DNA of 64,000 nucleotides, taken from NCBI RefSeq assembly GCF_009856625.1, contig NZ_CP047241.1, forward strand, positions 1,674,001 through 1,738,000, given 5' to 3'. Below are positions 9,318 to 17,071 of the stretch, piece by piece. The position numbers and the translations under genes were made by a program. The notes under the pieces are model-generated. The model was not told the DNA's origin. It ran no database searches and was given only the letters and a program-made list of their open reading frames with translations. Each line of letters starts with the position of its first letter. Position 1 is the stretch's first letter. This DNA comes from Aquitalea denitrificans. GTDB lineage: Bacteria; Pseudomonadota; Gammaproteobacteria; Burkholderiales; Chromobacteriaceae.

Positions 9318-9674
9318 TTACTGCCTATGTTGCAAAGCCAACTTGGCACACATTTCTTCGACCCAGCGGCGTACCCAAGCCCTATCTTCCCCGCTTAGTT
9401 CATTTAACTTTTCTACTAAGTCCTGCGCCTGATCGACGGACCTTCCAGAGCTGGAGCGGATCAAGCTAGTAATGGGCACCGCTAGGACATCTGCAATACG
9501 CATTAAGCGTGACAAGGAAGGTAACGTTACTCCCCGCTCTAACCGGCTGATGCTCTCTTGCTCGACACCGATGACATCAGCCAACTTTTCTTGCGTCAGT
9601 CCTTTTGCACGCCTTGCATCTGCAATTGCTCGCCCTAGGCTTCTGGCAAATTCCTTCTCATTCTGTTCAGTCAC
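9318..9674 (-). CDS. XRE-family transcriptional regulator
   Basis: The 118-residue protein has a lambda-repressor-like helix-turn-helix at about residues 13-67 (IADARRAKGLTQEKLADVIG, then VEQESISRLERG). A C-terminal helical tail resembles the dimerisation part of small phage-type or restriction-control repressors. The start is GTG with only a weak ribosome site. It may regulate itself and the GIY-YIG gene. A perfect palindrome 73 bases upstream (9747-9761) is a candidate operator. Which genes of the island it controls cannot be read from the sequence. Confidence 0.85.
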   Translation of the reverse strand: MTEQNEKEFARSLGRAIADARRAKGLTQEKLADVIGVEQESISRLERGVTLPSLSRLMRIADVLAVPITSLIRSSSGRSVDQAQDLVEKLNELSGEDRAWVRRWVEEMCAKLALQHRQ

Positions 9675-9746
9675 TGAAACGACGCCTGATGTCTGTTAAC
9701 CACAGGAATGGTGGTCTTGTTAGCGTCTTCTGGTAACATCTTCATG

Positions 9747-9761
9747 TGTGGCATTGCCACA
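9747..9761. promoter_or_regulatory. Palindrome TGTGGCA-T-TGCCACA, candidate operator
   Basis: A perfect inverted repeat with 7-base arms and a one-base centre lies between the divergent XRE gene (start 9674) and the hypothetical gene starting at 9831. Size and position suit a dimeric HTH repressor. Assignment to the XRE protein is inference. Confidence 0.4.
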
Positions 9762-9830
9762 AATTACGTTCTATTTGTCGTGCAGTGCATCGCGAGAATG
9801 GCGTTGTGCCGCAATTTGAAGGAATTACTG

Positions 9831-10322
9831 ATGTTGTTAACCACGCCCGGTTGGGCAGAGGAGCAGCCCACGCGGCGACGGTTAGTTCAACCCTACCAGC
9901 CATGGCGCTGTATAGGGGTTTCCTCTGAGTCGCCATGTTTCTTGGTCGAGTGTCGTCGCGATCAGCGCGATGAGCCAGAATTGCTGAATAGCTTCCTGGT
10001 GCCGTCCCCCGAGCATCTGTTGGAGGTAGTCGGCCAATTGTGTGGTGGAGCCTACCGAGTGTATCGGCTGCACGTGTCAGGTGGTGGCGACGAGGTTAGT
10101 CGGCTTGAACTGATCCATGCCATCAGAAGTTACAGTGTTAACGGAGTGACTTGGTTCTGCCACATCGGGATTGACGGGGTGGCTCAACCTTGCTTGCCTT
10201 GGCAACCCAGGCCGGATGATAGAGCCAAGTGGTCTACTGAATGGACTTGTGAACCGGTGCTTGATGCTTCCGCTGTCTATGACAGCCGTCCCATGTACGC
10301 CCGTACCAGCCGTGAACTCTGA
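9831..10322 (+). CDS. Hypothetical protein, 163 aa
   Basis: I do not recognise this family. The ATG at 9831 was chosen because it follows AAGGA at a spacing of 7. The frame stays open upstream to 9708, but that part has poorer coding character and no ribosome site. The protein is soluble, with several Cys and Trp residues and no membrane segment. A central segment (HLLEVVGQL, then GGAYRVYRLHVSGGGDEVSRL) looks like a compact alpha/beta domain. It lies between a divergent XRE repressor gene and a secreted YD-repeat-like protein gene. The role is unknown. Confidence 0.5.
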   Translation: MLLTTPGWAEEQPTRRRLVQPYQPWRCIGVSSESPCFLVECRRDQRDEPELLNSFLVPSPEHLLEVVGQLCGGAYRVYRLHVSGGGDEVSRLELIHAIRSYSVNGVTWFCHIGIDGVAQPCLPWQPRPDDRAKWSTEWTCEPVLDASAVYDSRPMYARTSREL

Positions 10323-10468
10323 TGCTTACTTGTACTGCGCCGTGCTTGCCAAATCGATCTATCTAAATGGCTGCGCGCACCCATAGAACCCACAAAGACG
10401 AGAAGTGGAGCTGCTGATCAAGACTTGGCCGCCCCACTTTTTCCTTCATTATTGTTCAGGAATTTCTC

Positions 10469-11422
10469 ATGAGTCTGATTGCCAATACTTTCCGTGTGGC
10501 GCTGTGTGGTGGGTTGACCGCCACGGTTCAAGCAGCTGAACTCCCATGGTGCATGTTGCCGACACCTGATTGGGTTGTCCTGGCATATGAAAACGAAGGG
10601 AAACAGCCCCAGGGTGTAAAGCAAATGGTCGAAACGTTGTACGAAACAGGCTTCAAGCCAAATGTCGGCCTAGTTGGGAAGAAGAAAAAAGTTTCGCAGG
10701 ACAAGTACGACTTTGACGTGTATGGCCGACTCGTGCGTCGGAGCCGTGCTGGTGATCAACCAGACCAGTTTAACTACGACACATTAGGGCGTCTGACCAC
10801 CTATCTAAACCGGCCCGTGACCTATCAGGATGATTACCACTACACCATCAACGGTGGGGATCAGCTGGATTCTGAAGCCGTAACGGTGACTCAGCTTAAC
10901 GATGGGATGTGGCAGAAAACCTCGATCACTACCGCGGTTTATGATCCGAGCCGCCGTTATAAGGTAGGTGAGAGAGAAATAACGATGTATGGGCGTGACT
11001 GTCAGTTGCAGACACGCCAATGGGAAATGACCCCCGGGCCTGGTGGCGGCCCGCTGCAAATCGAGACCGCAACAGGGCGGTATGCATTGAATCGGCGCCT
11101 GAAAATGCGCTCGGCTTGGCTACGCACACCGCTGTCCGATGGCAATTGGAAACAGAGTACTTTCACTGAAGTGTTTATCGACGGTCAATGGCAGCGTTGG
11201 GCGGCGATGCCGTCTTTGGTCAAGGAGTACACCCCACAAGGTGAAATCCGCTCCGAGCATCAATTGGACCAGCAAGGTCAGGTTAATTTGCGCCAAATTT
11301 ACGCTTTTCTACCGGACAGCCGCGGAAACAACATGCGAAAGATCCTGGTGAAGGAATACGATGAGCGTAAAGACGGCTCCTTTGGTGCCATGGTTTGGGA
11401 ACGCAAGTACATCTACTATTAA
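10469..11422 (+). CDS. Secreted YD-repeat-like (RHS-type) hypothetical protein
   Basis: The 317-residue protein starts at an ATG with AGGAA 6-7 bases upstream. Residues 1-22 look like a signal peptide ending in VQA, so export is likely. The middle holds segments of the form YDFDVYGRLVRR and FNYDTLGRLTTY, matching the YD-repeat pattern of RHS proteins, followed by beta-rich sequence to a C-terminal WERKYIYY. No toxin domain, pre-toxin motif or lipobox was seen. It is far shorter than full RHS proteins, so it may be a stand-alone repeat protein or a remnant. The function is unknown. Confidence 0.55.
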   Translation: MSLIANTFRVALCGGLTATVQAAELPWCMLPTPDWVVLAYENEGKQPQGVKQMVETLYETGFKPNVGLVGKKKKVSQDKYDFDVYGRLVRRSRAGDQPDQFNYDTLGRLTTYLNRPVTYQDDYHYTINGGDQLDSEAVTVTQLNDGMWQKTSITTAVYDPSRRYKVGEREITMYGRDCQLQTRQWEMTPGPGGGPLQIETATGRYALNRRLKMRSAWLRTPLSDGNWKQSTFTEVFIDGQWQRWAAMPSLVKEYTPQGEIRSEHQLDQQGQVNLRQIYAFLPDSRGNNMRKILVKEYDERKDGSFGAMVWERKYIYY

Positions 11423-11508
11423 TCATGCTCAGGTCGGTGTTGCGTTAAAAAATCCCCATAGATGGAAAGTTCTCCCAGGTAACATCAAGTAAATAACATC
11501 ACGACAGC

Positions 11509-12240
11509 ATGGCGAACAGAACCGTACAGCACTTGATGCAAGCTGCTCCACGTGGACAGCCACTCGATACTGACATGTTGCGTGACTTCGGTGTCAGCCC
11601 TGCGCAGGCGACCTACATGGTGAAAGCCGGCTGGCTACAGCGGCTCTCGCGTGGGGTCTACTTGCTCACAGGGGACCGTCCATCTAGGGATGGCATCATC
11701 GCCTACTTGGCCCGACATATCCCTGGGTTGCATGCGGGTGGTAAAACAGCGTTGGACTGGCAGGGGGTGAGGCATAACATCGCATTTCGCGAGCGAGTCC
11801 AACTATGGGGTCGTCAGTCCTATGACTTTCCGCCCTGGGTTGCCGAGAACATTCTGTATTCCTACCAAACCACTAGGCTATTTGATGACGGTTTTCCAGA
11901 TGAGCATGGACTCAAACCATTGCCCAACGGAAATTCGAATGTGCGGGTATCTGTACCGGAGCGGGCTTTGCTTGAGCTGGCCAGCGATATCGGCAAAGGG
12001 CAATCGCTTGAAGAAGCACGCAATATCGTGGTGACATTGCGCAATATCCGGCCACAGATACTGGACGAATTCCTATCGCATTGTCAGCGGGTCAAGGTCG
12101 TAAGGCTAGTACGTGATCTAGGCTTATGGAGTGAATATCCCTGGGCGCAGAATCTTCAAAAGCATGTTGATCGGCTTGGTTCTGGGAAACGTTGGTCAAA
12201 TAGAACTCGGGATGGCGAACGGCTGACGTTGAAACCTTAG
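11509..12240 (+). CDS. AbiEi-type antitoxin (type IV toxin-antitoxin family), orphan
   Basis: The 243-residue protein has an N-terminal winged-helix-like region (LRDFGVSPAQATYMVKAGWLQRLSRGVY, about 25-52) and the GGKTALDWQG segment typical of AbiEi antitoxins. In known AbiE systems this protein represses the operon and counters the nucleotidyltransferase AbiEii. No AbiEii gene follows: the next 160 bases hold no gene and the next gene is on the opposite strand. The protein is therefore an orphan, either the remnant of an abortive infection locus or a stand-alone regulator. The start has only a weak ribosome site. Confidence 0.7.
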   Translation: MANRTVQHLMQAAPRGQPLDTDMLRDFGVSPAQATYMVKAGWLQRLSRGVYLLTGDRPSRDGIIAYLARHIPGLHAGGKTALDWQGVRHNIAFRERVQLWGRQSYDFPPWVAENILYSYQTTRLFDDGFPDEHGLKPLPNGNSNVRVSVPERALLELASDIGKGQSLEEARNIVVTLRNIRPQILDEFLSHCQRVKVVRLVRDLGLWSEYPWAQNLQKHVDRLGSGKRWSNRTRDGERLTLKP

Positions 12241-12401
12241 CGCTAAGCGATGACGCTATGCCAATACTGAATGGCTGAAGTTTGGCCAACGTGGTCATTG
12301 CCTTAACAATGAAGAAAAGCTGCTTCAGCTTTCGGAACTAGTGGCCCTTAATATGATTCTGAGCAGAAGACTGTGACCCCAAAGACGGCGGTAGGAGGGA
12401 A

Positions 12402-13283
12402 TCAAGCAATAAATGCGGGACGCGGTCCCGGCCAGTCATCCTCCTCCATCTGTATGGCCAAATCTGCATCTGTAATCCGCCGCAAGCTTGATGCTGCAAC
12501 AAACTGCACACCGAGGGCCAGTCGGATTACCTGAAGTCGCTTCAGCCCTGCGGGTTTATAACGGCTAGCAACATAGGGTGGCAGACTCGCAACGACTGCT
12601 TGAACGCGGGCGTCGTCCCGATGTGGCCGTGCCACCGCCATACGCTGGGCTAGGGAGACCAAATTATGGCCATCCCTGCCTTTGAAGGAATCCGAGGCAA
12701 TGCCATCCCATACCAAAGCAGCTTTCATCGATAGTTCCGCTACCATGCAGATCGGCTGGATCACAGAGTCGTGACTGAAGGTGGAGGGAAGAGTATTCGC
12801 AGCATCCTCAAGATTAGATCGCGACATTTGCCAAAGTGTCAGCGCATCTGGATTGGCATGTACGAGATTATTTAGCCCCATGGTGAAATCATGAAGGTCA
12901 GCTGAGGCAAAAGCGACCTCGGCAGCGATCACCAGATCCTGTCTACACCAATTCCACCACTCCTTGGCGCTAGAGAAACCTGCCATCTGCCATGGTTCCA
13001 ATGTAACAGTACCGAATACGATTGGGAAAAGAGCTTTCCGAACTTGGTCAATGGAAGCGATTACCCCAATCCCAGCTCCAGGCCAACTTGTCTCAACTTC
13101 GGGAACCATAGCAGCATAAGCATCCATGATGCGCTTGACATCCGGGTTGCCGACAGCGCTCATTACAAAACCAGAGCCGAGCAACTCCATTGCAGCCCGA
13201 AAAGGGCGTTGATGGACGACGATACCTTCTTCCGCATATTTCCGATCTAGTCGGCGAAGGTCATTAAGTGTCCATGCGCTCAT
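12402..13283 (-). CDS. Hypothetical protein with HEPN-like C-terminal half
   Basis: The 293-residue protein is not a family I can name. Residues 175-225 (AELSMKAALVWDG, then FKGRDGHNLVSLAQRM) resemble the ELxLKALL...HDLxxL pattern of HEPN domains, and RYKP follows near residue 240. The Rx4-6H RNase motif of HEPN toxins is not obvious, so ribonuclease activity cannot be claimed. The N-terminal half is alpha-rich and unassigned. It is second in a two-gene unit, starting 6 bases after the stop of the gene at 13290-13793, so the products probably work together. Confidence 0.5.
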   Translation of the reverse strand: MSAWTLNDLRRLDRKYAEEGIVVHQRPFRAAMELLGSGFVMSAVGNPDVKRIMDAYAAMVPEVETSWPGAGIGVIASIDQVRKALFPIVFGTVTLEPWQMAGFSSAKEWWNWCRQDLVIAAEVAFASADLHDFTMGLNNLVHANPDALTLWQMSRSNLEDAANTLPSTFSHDSVIQPICMVAELSMKAALVWDGIASDSFKGRDGHNLVSLAQRMAVARPHRDDARVQAVVASLPPYVASRYKPAGLKRLQVIRLALGVQFVAASSLRRITDADLAIQMEEDDWPGPRPAFIA

Positions 13284-13289
13284 AAAAAG

Positions 13290-13793
13290 CTACCTGTAGG
13301 CCGTTGGTGAGGTGTTCCAGGAAGAAAGCTCAACGTTCTTTGGAGATAGAAACGCTGGCATGGTATGTGGTTGCATATGGAATACGTGAGATACCACCTT
13401 CTGCCGGAAAGCTGCAGCTAATGCAGCCGAAAAGTTCGCCACATTCGCGGTAACCTGTTCTTGTCGTAGTAGGCGTCGCCAGTGCGGTCGGCTATCGTGG
13501 GGCGACTCCCAGCTCAGGAGGTCGACGAGGGCCGTGTGGGCGAATTGTATTCCATCGTCCCCGGCGACAAAGTGCAGATGAATGTGCGAGTCGGTGTGGT
13601 CCTCCTTCTTCTTCAGAGCCCATGCGGTGAACAGCGATTGAACTTCGCCATCGAGATACTCCCGGCAGTTTCCTTCACGATTGGTAAAGACCACGTTATC
13701 GATTACCGTTGCCCACTGCTCCGTGAGGCCGTCATCGGTCTTCTCGGTAGCGAGTATCTGACAGACTGAGCCGCGTCCAGCCTCCGCTTGCAT
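13290..13793 (-). CDS. Hypothetical protein, 167 aa, partner of HEPN-like protein
   Basis: I do not recognise this family. The soluble protein has a central His/Asp-rich strand (HTDSHIHLHFVAGDDG, about 66-81), which could bind metal but does not match a motif I can name. The start is the first ATG after an in-frame stop and has a weak AGAG ribosome site. The stop is 6 bases before the start of the HEPN-like gene, which supports one operon. Confidence 0.45.
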   Translation of the reverse strand: MQAEAGRGSVCQILATEKTDDGLTEQWATVIDNVVFTNREGNCREYLDGEVQSLFTAWALKKKEDHTDSHIHLHFVAGDDGIQFAHTALVDLLSWESPHDSRPHWRRLLRQEQVTANVANFSAALAAAFRQKVVSHVFHMQPHTMPAFLSPKNVELSSWNTSPTAYR

Positions 13794-13852
13794 TGCTCTG
13801 TTAGATCTTGTTCAAAACCACAAACCTTCGCAGGTCACTTCCCTGGCGGTAT

Positions 13853-14239
13853 TTATTTGTATACGAACTTATAGGGGATGATGCAGTACCCAATAATATC
13901 TGGCTGAATTTTCAAGTCATATACATGGATATCTAAATTATTTTCTTTGATTCCTGGGGTTGCCAAGGTTTCAAATCTTACGGCAAAGACTACCCCGTCT
14001 TCAGTTGCACCTCGCTTGCTGTACCAATGACTCAGGGAGTAATTACTCTGTTTTGCATATGAAACAGATGAGAGAGGTGGAAAGGATTTGAACCCACCGC
14101 TGATAATTGATTCTAAATTCTTCAGTGATGTGCCGTGAAAATGGACAAGAGGGTCATCTTCAACTATTTTTGGAAAAATTTTGTAGCCATTTTCTTCGTT
14201 AGGGCATGGGAATTCGTAAATATTCATGATGGTACTCAT
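13853..14239 (-). CDS. Small ADP-ribosyltransferase-like hypothetical protein
   Basis: The 128-residue protein is encoded in visibly A+T-rich DNA. Its core VHFHGTSLKNLESIISGGF (about 32-50) resembles the first motif of ART-fold enzymes (H-x-T followed by L-xx-I-xx-G). A second strand, VVFAVRFE, follows near 85. Other catalytic ART positions cannot be fixed by eye, so enzymatic activity is not claimed. The start is ambiguous: ATG at 14239 is used, TTG lies one codon before it, and another ATG lies at 14227. It is directly downstream of, and co-directional with, the DUF2971 gene, which begins with a similar HYTS motif. Confidence 0.45.
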   Translation of the reverse strand: MSTIMNIYEFPCPNEENGYKIFPKIVEDDPLVHFHGTSLKNLESIISGGFKSFPPLSSVSYAKQSNYSLSHWYSKRGATEDGVVFAVRFETLATPGIKENNLDIHVYDLKIQPDIIGYCIIPYKFVYK

Positions 14240-14321
14240 CAAGGATTGAATGTATTTGATCCATATTTCAGTAGGGAGGGGTAAGTTAAGCTCGGATTTT
14301 TGCGAGTCTGACAGTGCCTAC

Positions 14322-15077
14322 TTATTTTCTTCTTATTAGAGCAGCACTTCTCGTGAATTCACCATTAAATTCTGGTACTTGTGCAAGTATGTAGTTCTTT
14401 AGTATTTCAAAATCATCCGGGGTTGTTGACGGCCCTAGCATAAAATTGGCAGTACGAAGTTTGTTAACATCATAAAGCATGTCGATATTTTCGATATCTG
14501 TTTTCATTTTATTCCATATTGATTCCAAATGATTTGTATAAGGCGTTTCACTCGGGCGGCGGTTGGCATATGCAATTGGGGTCGCCTGAATTAGAAACCT
14601 GCATTCATTTTGGAAGTCCCATACGCTTCTCTTGGTTGTACCGAAAGATTCAATAAAATCATCTGAGAACATGCCCCTCACATTTTTTGTCATTGAGAGT
14701 AAGGGCTCCGTTCTGTAATCAACCCTACTTAAAAAAACAGGATTACCGCCACCTCTGAATATGGGGTAGCATGCTGATTTACCATTTACATGGTTTGTTA
14801 TCTGATGATATTTATTTGTTGATAGCTTTAAAATATCACTATCTACTTCAATCCTAACTGCAAACCGATCTTTTACGTACATTGCCCAAAGGGGGAGTTT
14901 TTCATCGCAGTCGTATGTCCAACAACTGGCGAAAAAGTATGGTGATAGATATCCAAAATCGGTTGTGAATCCTTCTTCTGCATCATCAACATTTTTTAAT
15001 GAGTTAAATCTAATTGTTTTGTTTTCAATGATTAGCTTTAGGGTTTCAAAGCTAGTGTAGTGACAAATTCTTTTCAT
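14322..15077 (-). CDS. DUF2971 family protein
   Basis: The 251-residue protein starts ICHYTSFETLKLIIENKTI and continues with FNSLKNVDDAEEG, the pattern of DUF2971 (Y/H-x-T...L..I......RFS....NDxxEG). Later segments FFASCWT and LPLWAMYVKDRFAVRIEV also fit that family. The function of DUF2971 is not established; members are common in accessory and defence-rich regions. DNA here is A+T-rich compared with both flanks, suggesting separate acquisition. No good ribosome site precedes the ATG. Confidence 0.7.
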   Translation of the reverse strand: MKRICHYTSFETLKLIIENKTIRFNSLKNVDDAEEGFTTDFGYLSPYFFASCWTYDCDEKLPLWAMYVKDRFAVRIEVDSDILKLSTNKYHQITNHVNGKSACYPIFRGGGNPVFLSRVDYRTEPLLSMTKNVRGMFSDDFIESFGTTKRSVWDFQNECRFLIQATPIAYANRRPSETPYTNHLESIWNKMKTDIENIDMLYDVNKLRTANFMLGPSTTPDDFEILKNYILAQVPEFNGEFTRSAALIRRK

Positions 15078-15169
15078 ATATATTAATGTATCAGATAATG
15101 ATATTGCATATGTGTTTTAGTTCGCGGCCCGCGTGTATTTTTCCGCAGGTCCCGTGGAGTAATTATGAG

Positions 15170-16081
15170 TTAGGCACCTTTGCCAATTACCAACCAGTCT
15201 AGGCGGTAGGCGTTGCAAAAAGCCCTTACTTGCATATAATTCCTAAGCGCTTGAATATATTCTTCATCTCTAAAGCCTAGTTCAGTCATGCTCGAAATAT
15301 GAGCGTCCACGCGATTGAGCAGTTGCTGGAACCAAGTGTCGGTAGACGCTGGTTCTTGGATTTCAGAAGTCGATCTGATTAGGGCACTGGCAAGATCATG
15401 GAGCGATTCTCGAGCGTTTACGCTTCGGGGCCGAGTACGTTCCATAAGACTGACGATGCGTGTTTGCAATGGCTCGAATTCCACCCGAACAAAGTCAGGA
15501 TTAGCAACGCCAGACAAACCTCCATTGTCGTAATACCAGGCACCATGTCCCGTAAGAGCTGACGCGGGAGGAAAGGAGCTAGACGGAACTATACTTTGAT
15601 TCTTTGTATGCTCGTACAGAGCAGCCTGTGTGTGAAACGCAGGTGCAGCATAGCAAACAATGGCATTTCCATTTAGAGTTTTTTCCATCTGTTCAAGAGC
15701 AACCTGTTGGTGGCGTGTGATTTCAAACTTCCAATAGTCCCCAACGATACCGGCCTTCTTTACCTTACCTCTGGGGCGAGTTCCCGCATGAGGACGTTTG
15801 GCCTGTAAGAAAAGATTTAGCTTGAAGTCGGGCAGGATTTTGTTTTTCAGGCGCTTTTCCCATATGTAATGCCAATCATAATCACGCAAGATTACTCCGC
15901 TCATGGGGGCCGAAAGATCATGAAGATCCCAGAAATATGGATCGGTCACATAGGCTGCGCGATCAATTCCTATGTGTTTTTCAAATACTTGCCCGGGCTC
16001 CCACACGAGATGGTTGCCTCGCTCTAACTGGTTGTATAGGGGGCCACGGTATTCAGATTCTTCAAAATCGGCAGGTGTCAT
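15170..16081 (-). CDS. Hypothetical protein, possibly nuclease-like
   Basis: I cannot name the family of this 303-residue protein. Around residues 84-97, PDFKLNLFLQAKRP could be a PD-(D/E/Q)xK site (D and QAK), and WKFEITRHQQVALEQM follows 30 residues later, a layout seen in small restriction-like enzymes. The C-terminal third is helical. It is the last island gene before core DNA and appears to stand alone. A 15-base palindrome lies about 65 bases before its start. The nuclease idea is weak. Confidence 0.4.
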   Translation of the reverse strand: MTPADFEESEYRGPLYNQLERGNHLVWEPGQVFEKHIGIDRAAYVTDPYFWDLHDLSAPMSGVILRDYDWHYIWEKRLKNKILPDFKLNLFLQAKRPHAGTRPRGKVKKAGIVGDYWKFEITRHQQVALEQMEKTLNGNAIVCYAAPAFHTQAALYEHTKNQSIVPSSSFPPASALTGHGAWYYDNGGLSGVANPDFVRVEFEPLQTRIVSLMERTRPRSVNARESLHDLASALIRSTSEIQEPASTDTWFQQLLNRVDAHISSMTELGFRDEEYIQALRNYMQVRAFCNAYRLDWLVIGKGA

Positions 16082-16525
16082 TTAGTATCCAATGGAGCAG
16101 GGTCCAGCTGAACCAATGCGGGCATTAATGGCCATTAGCAATTGATATTGTTGACAACAATTATCGTGTCCAACCCCTTGGTTTTCAAGGACTTCGTCAT
16201 ATCGAGGTCAGAATAACAACCATTAATCAACCAAGAGACATGGGCGTGTAAGTTCTAAGAGGGTGCCAAGCTATCGATCTGGGGCTGATCAGCCAAACTT
16301 AGGCGGGTGGGAGGGGCCGTTGCTTCGCTTGCCACAACTCTCAGGCTATCTGCATGTTGAGCTCCTGTTTGGAGCTGTTTCCTAACACTCCGGCAAACTT
16401 GACAGATTTGCATGGTGTACAACTTGGCTTTTTATGATCAACAATTTTTACGCAGCATAAATGCATAAACCCCCGCAGGGCGGGGGTTTTGGGGGAATAC
16501 TTTACAAATCACTCTCAGGTGTAAG
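16082..16525. other. Junction region between accessory island and core genome
   Basis: These 444 non-coding bases separate the last island gene from the ssb gene. They hold the perfect palindrome ATTGTTG-A-CAACAAT (16147-16161), a candidate operator for the gene ending at 16081, and the terminator at 16467-16490. No tRNA, integrase or direct repeat marking an attachment site was found. Confidence 0.5.
16467..16490 (-). terminator. Rho-independent terminator after ssb
   Basis: A hairpin with a 10-base perfect stem (AAACCCCCGC / GCGGGGGTTT) and AGG loop lies 36 bases beyond the ssb stop. The short T-run works in either direction, so it may also insulate ssb from the island. Confidence 0.75.
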
Positions 16526-16981
16526 TCAGAACGGAATGTCGTCGTCCATGTCGTCCAGCTTTGGTGCCGGTTTGGCTTCCATGCGACGCGGGGCGGCCGG
16601 TGCGGCAGCCGGGCGGGACTGGGCAGCCGGTTCGCCGTAGGCGTAGTTGTCGTCCATGGACGAGCCGCCTTCGCGTTTGCCGCCTTGCAGGCTCAGTTCG
16701 TTCACGCGCACATCCGGCGACAGTTGTTTCTGGCCTTCCTTGTTCTGCCATTCGCGCAGGGTGAGCTGGCCGTACACGGTCACTTGCTGGCCCTTGCTCA
16801 GGAAGTTTTTCAGCGATTCGCCGCGCTTGCCCCATACCTGGCAGCTGAACCAGTTGGTGGTCTTGCGCTCGCCAAAGCCGATGTCGCTGGCCACGCGGAA
16901 GCTCAGCACCGGTTCGCCGCTCGGGGTGTAGCGCAGTTCGGCGTCTGCCGCCAGGCGTCCGTCAAAAGTGATGCTGTTCAT
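16526..16981 (-). CDS. ssb: Single-stranded DNA-binding protein
   Basis: The 151-residue SSB binds single-stranded DNA in replication, recombination and repair. It opens MNSITFDGRLAADAELRYTPSGEPV, an OB-fold start typical of SSB, and includes WFSCQVWGKRGE and KGQQVTVYGQLTLREWQ. A Pro/Ala-rich linker leads to the acidic tip DDDIPF, the docking peptide for partner proteins. The ATG at 16981 was chosen over an in-frame start 17 codons upstream because the OB fold begins right after it. The order ssb, YajR-like MFS gene, uvrA (divergent) is, as I recall, common in related Neisseriales. Confidence 0.95.
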   Translation of the reverse strand: MNSITFDGRLAADAELRYTPSGEPVLSFRVASDIGFGERKTTNWFSCQVWGKRGESLKNFLSKGQQVTVYGQLTLREWQNKEGQKQLSPDVRVNELSLQGGKREGGSSMDDNYAYGEPAAQSRPAAAPAAPRRMEAKPAPKLDDMDDDIPF

Positions 16982-17071
16982 GTGGATCTCCGATTCGATT
17001 CGATAATGCTGCGCCGGTCTTGGCCGACGCATGATTGCAGGGTGAGGTGCGTCCTGGCAATGGCCGCACCG

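Noticed and set aside
12254..12373. 40-codon open stretch after the AbiEi gene as a toxin remnant
   Set aside because: No start codon or ribosome site, and no match to AbiEii that I can recognise; too short to call a pseudogene.
16082..16466. Phage attachment site at the island edge
   Set aside because: No direct repeat, tRNA or integrase is visible, so an att site cannot be supported from this window.
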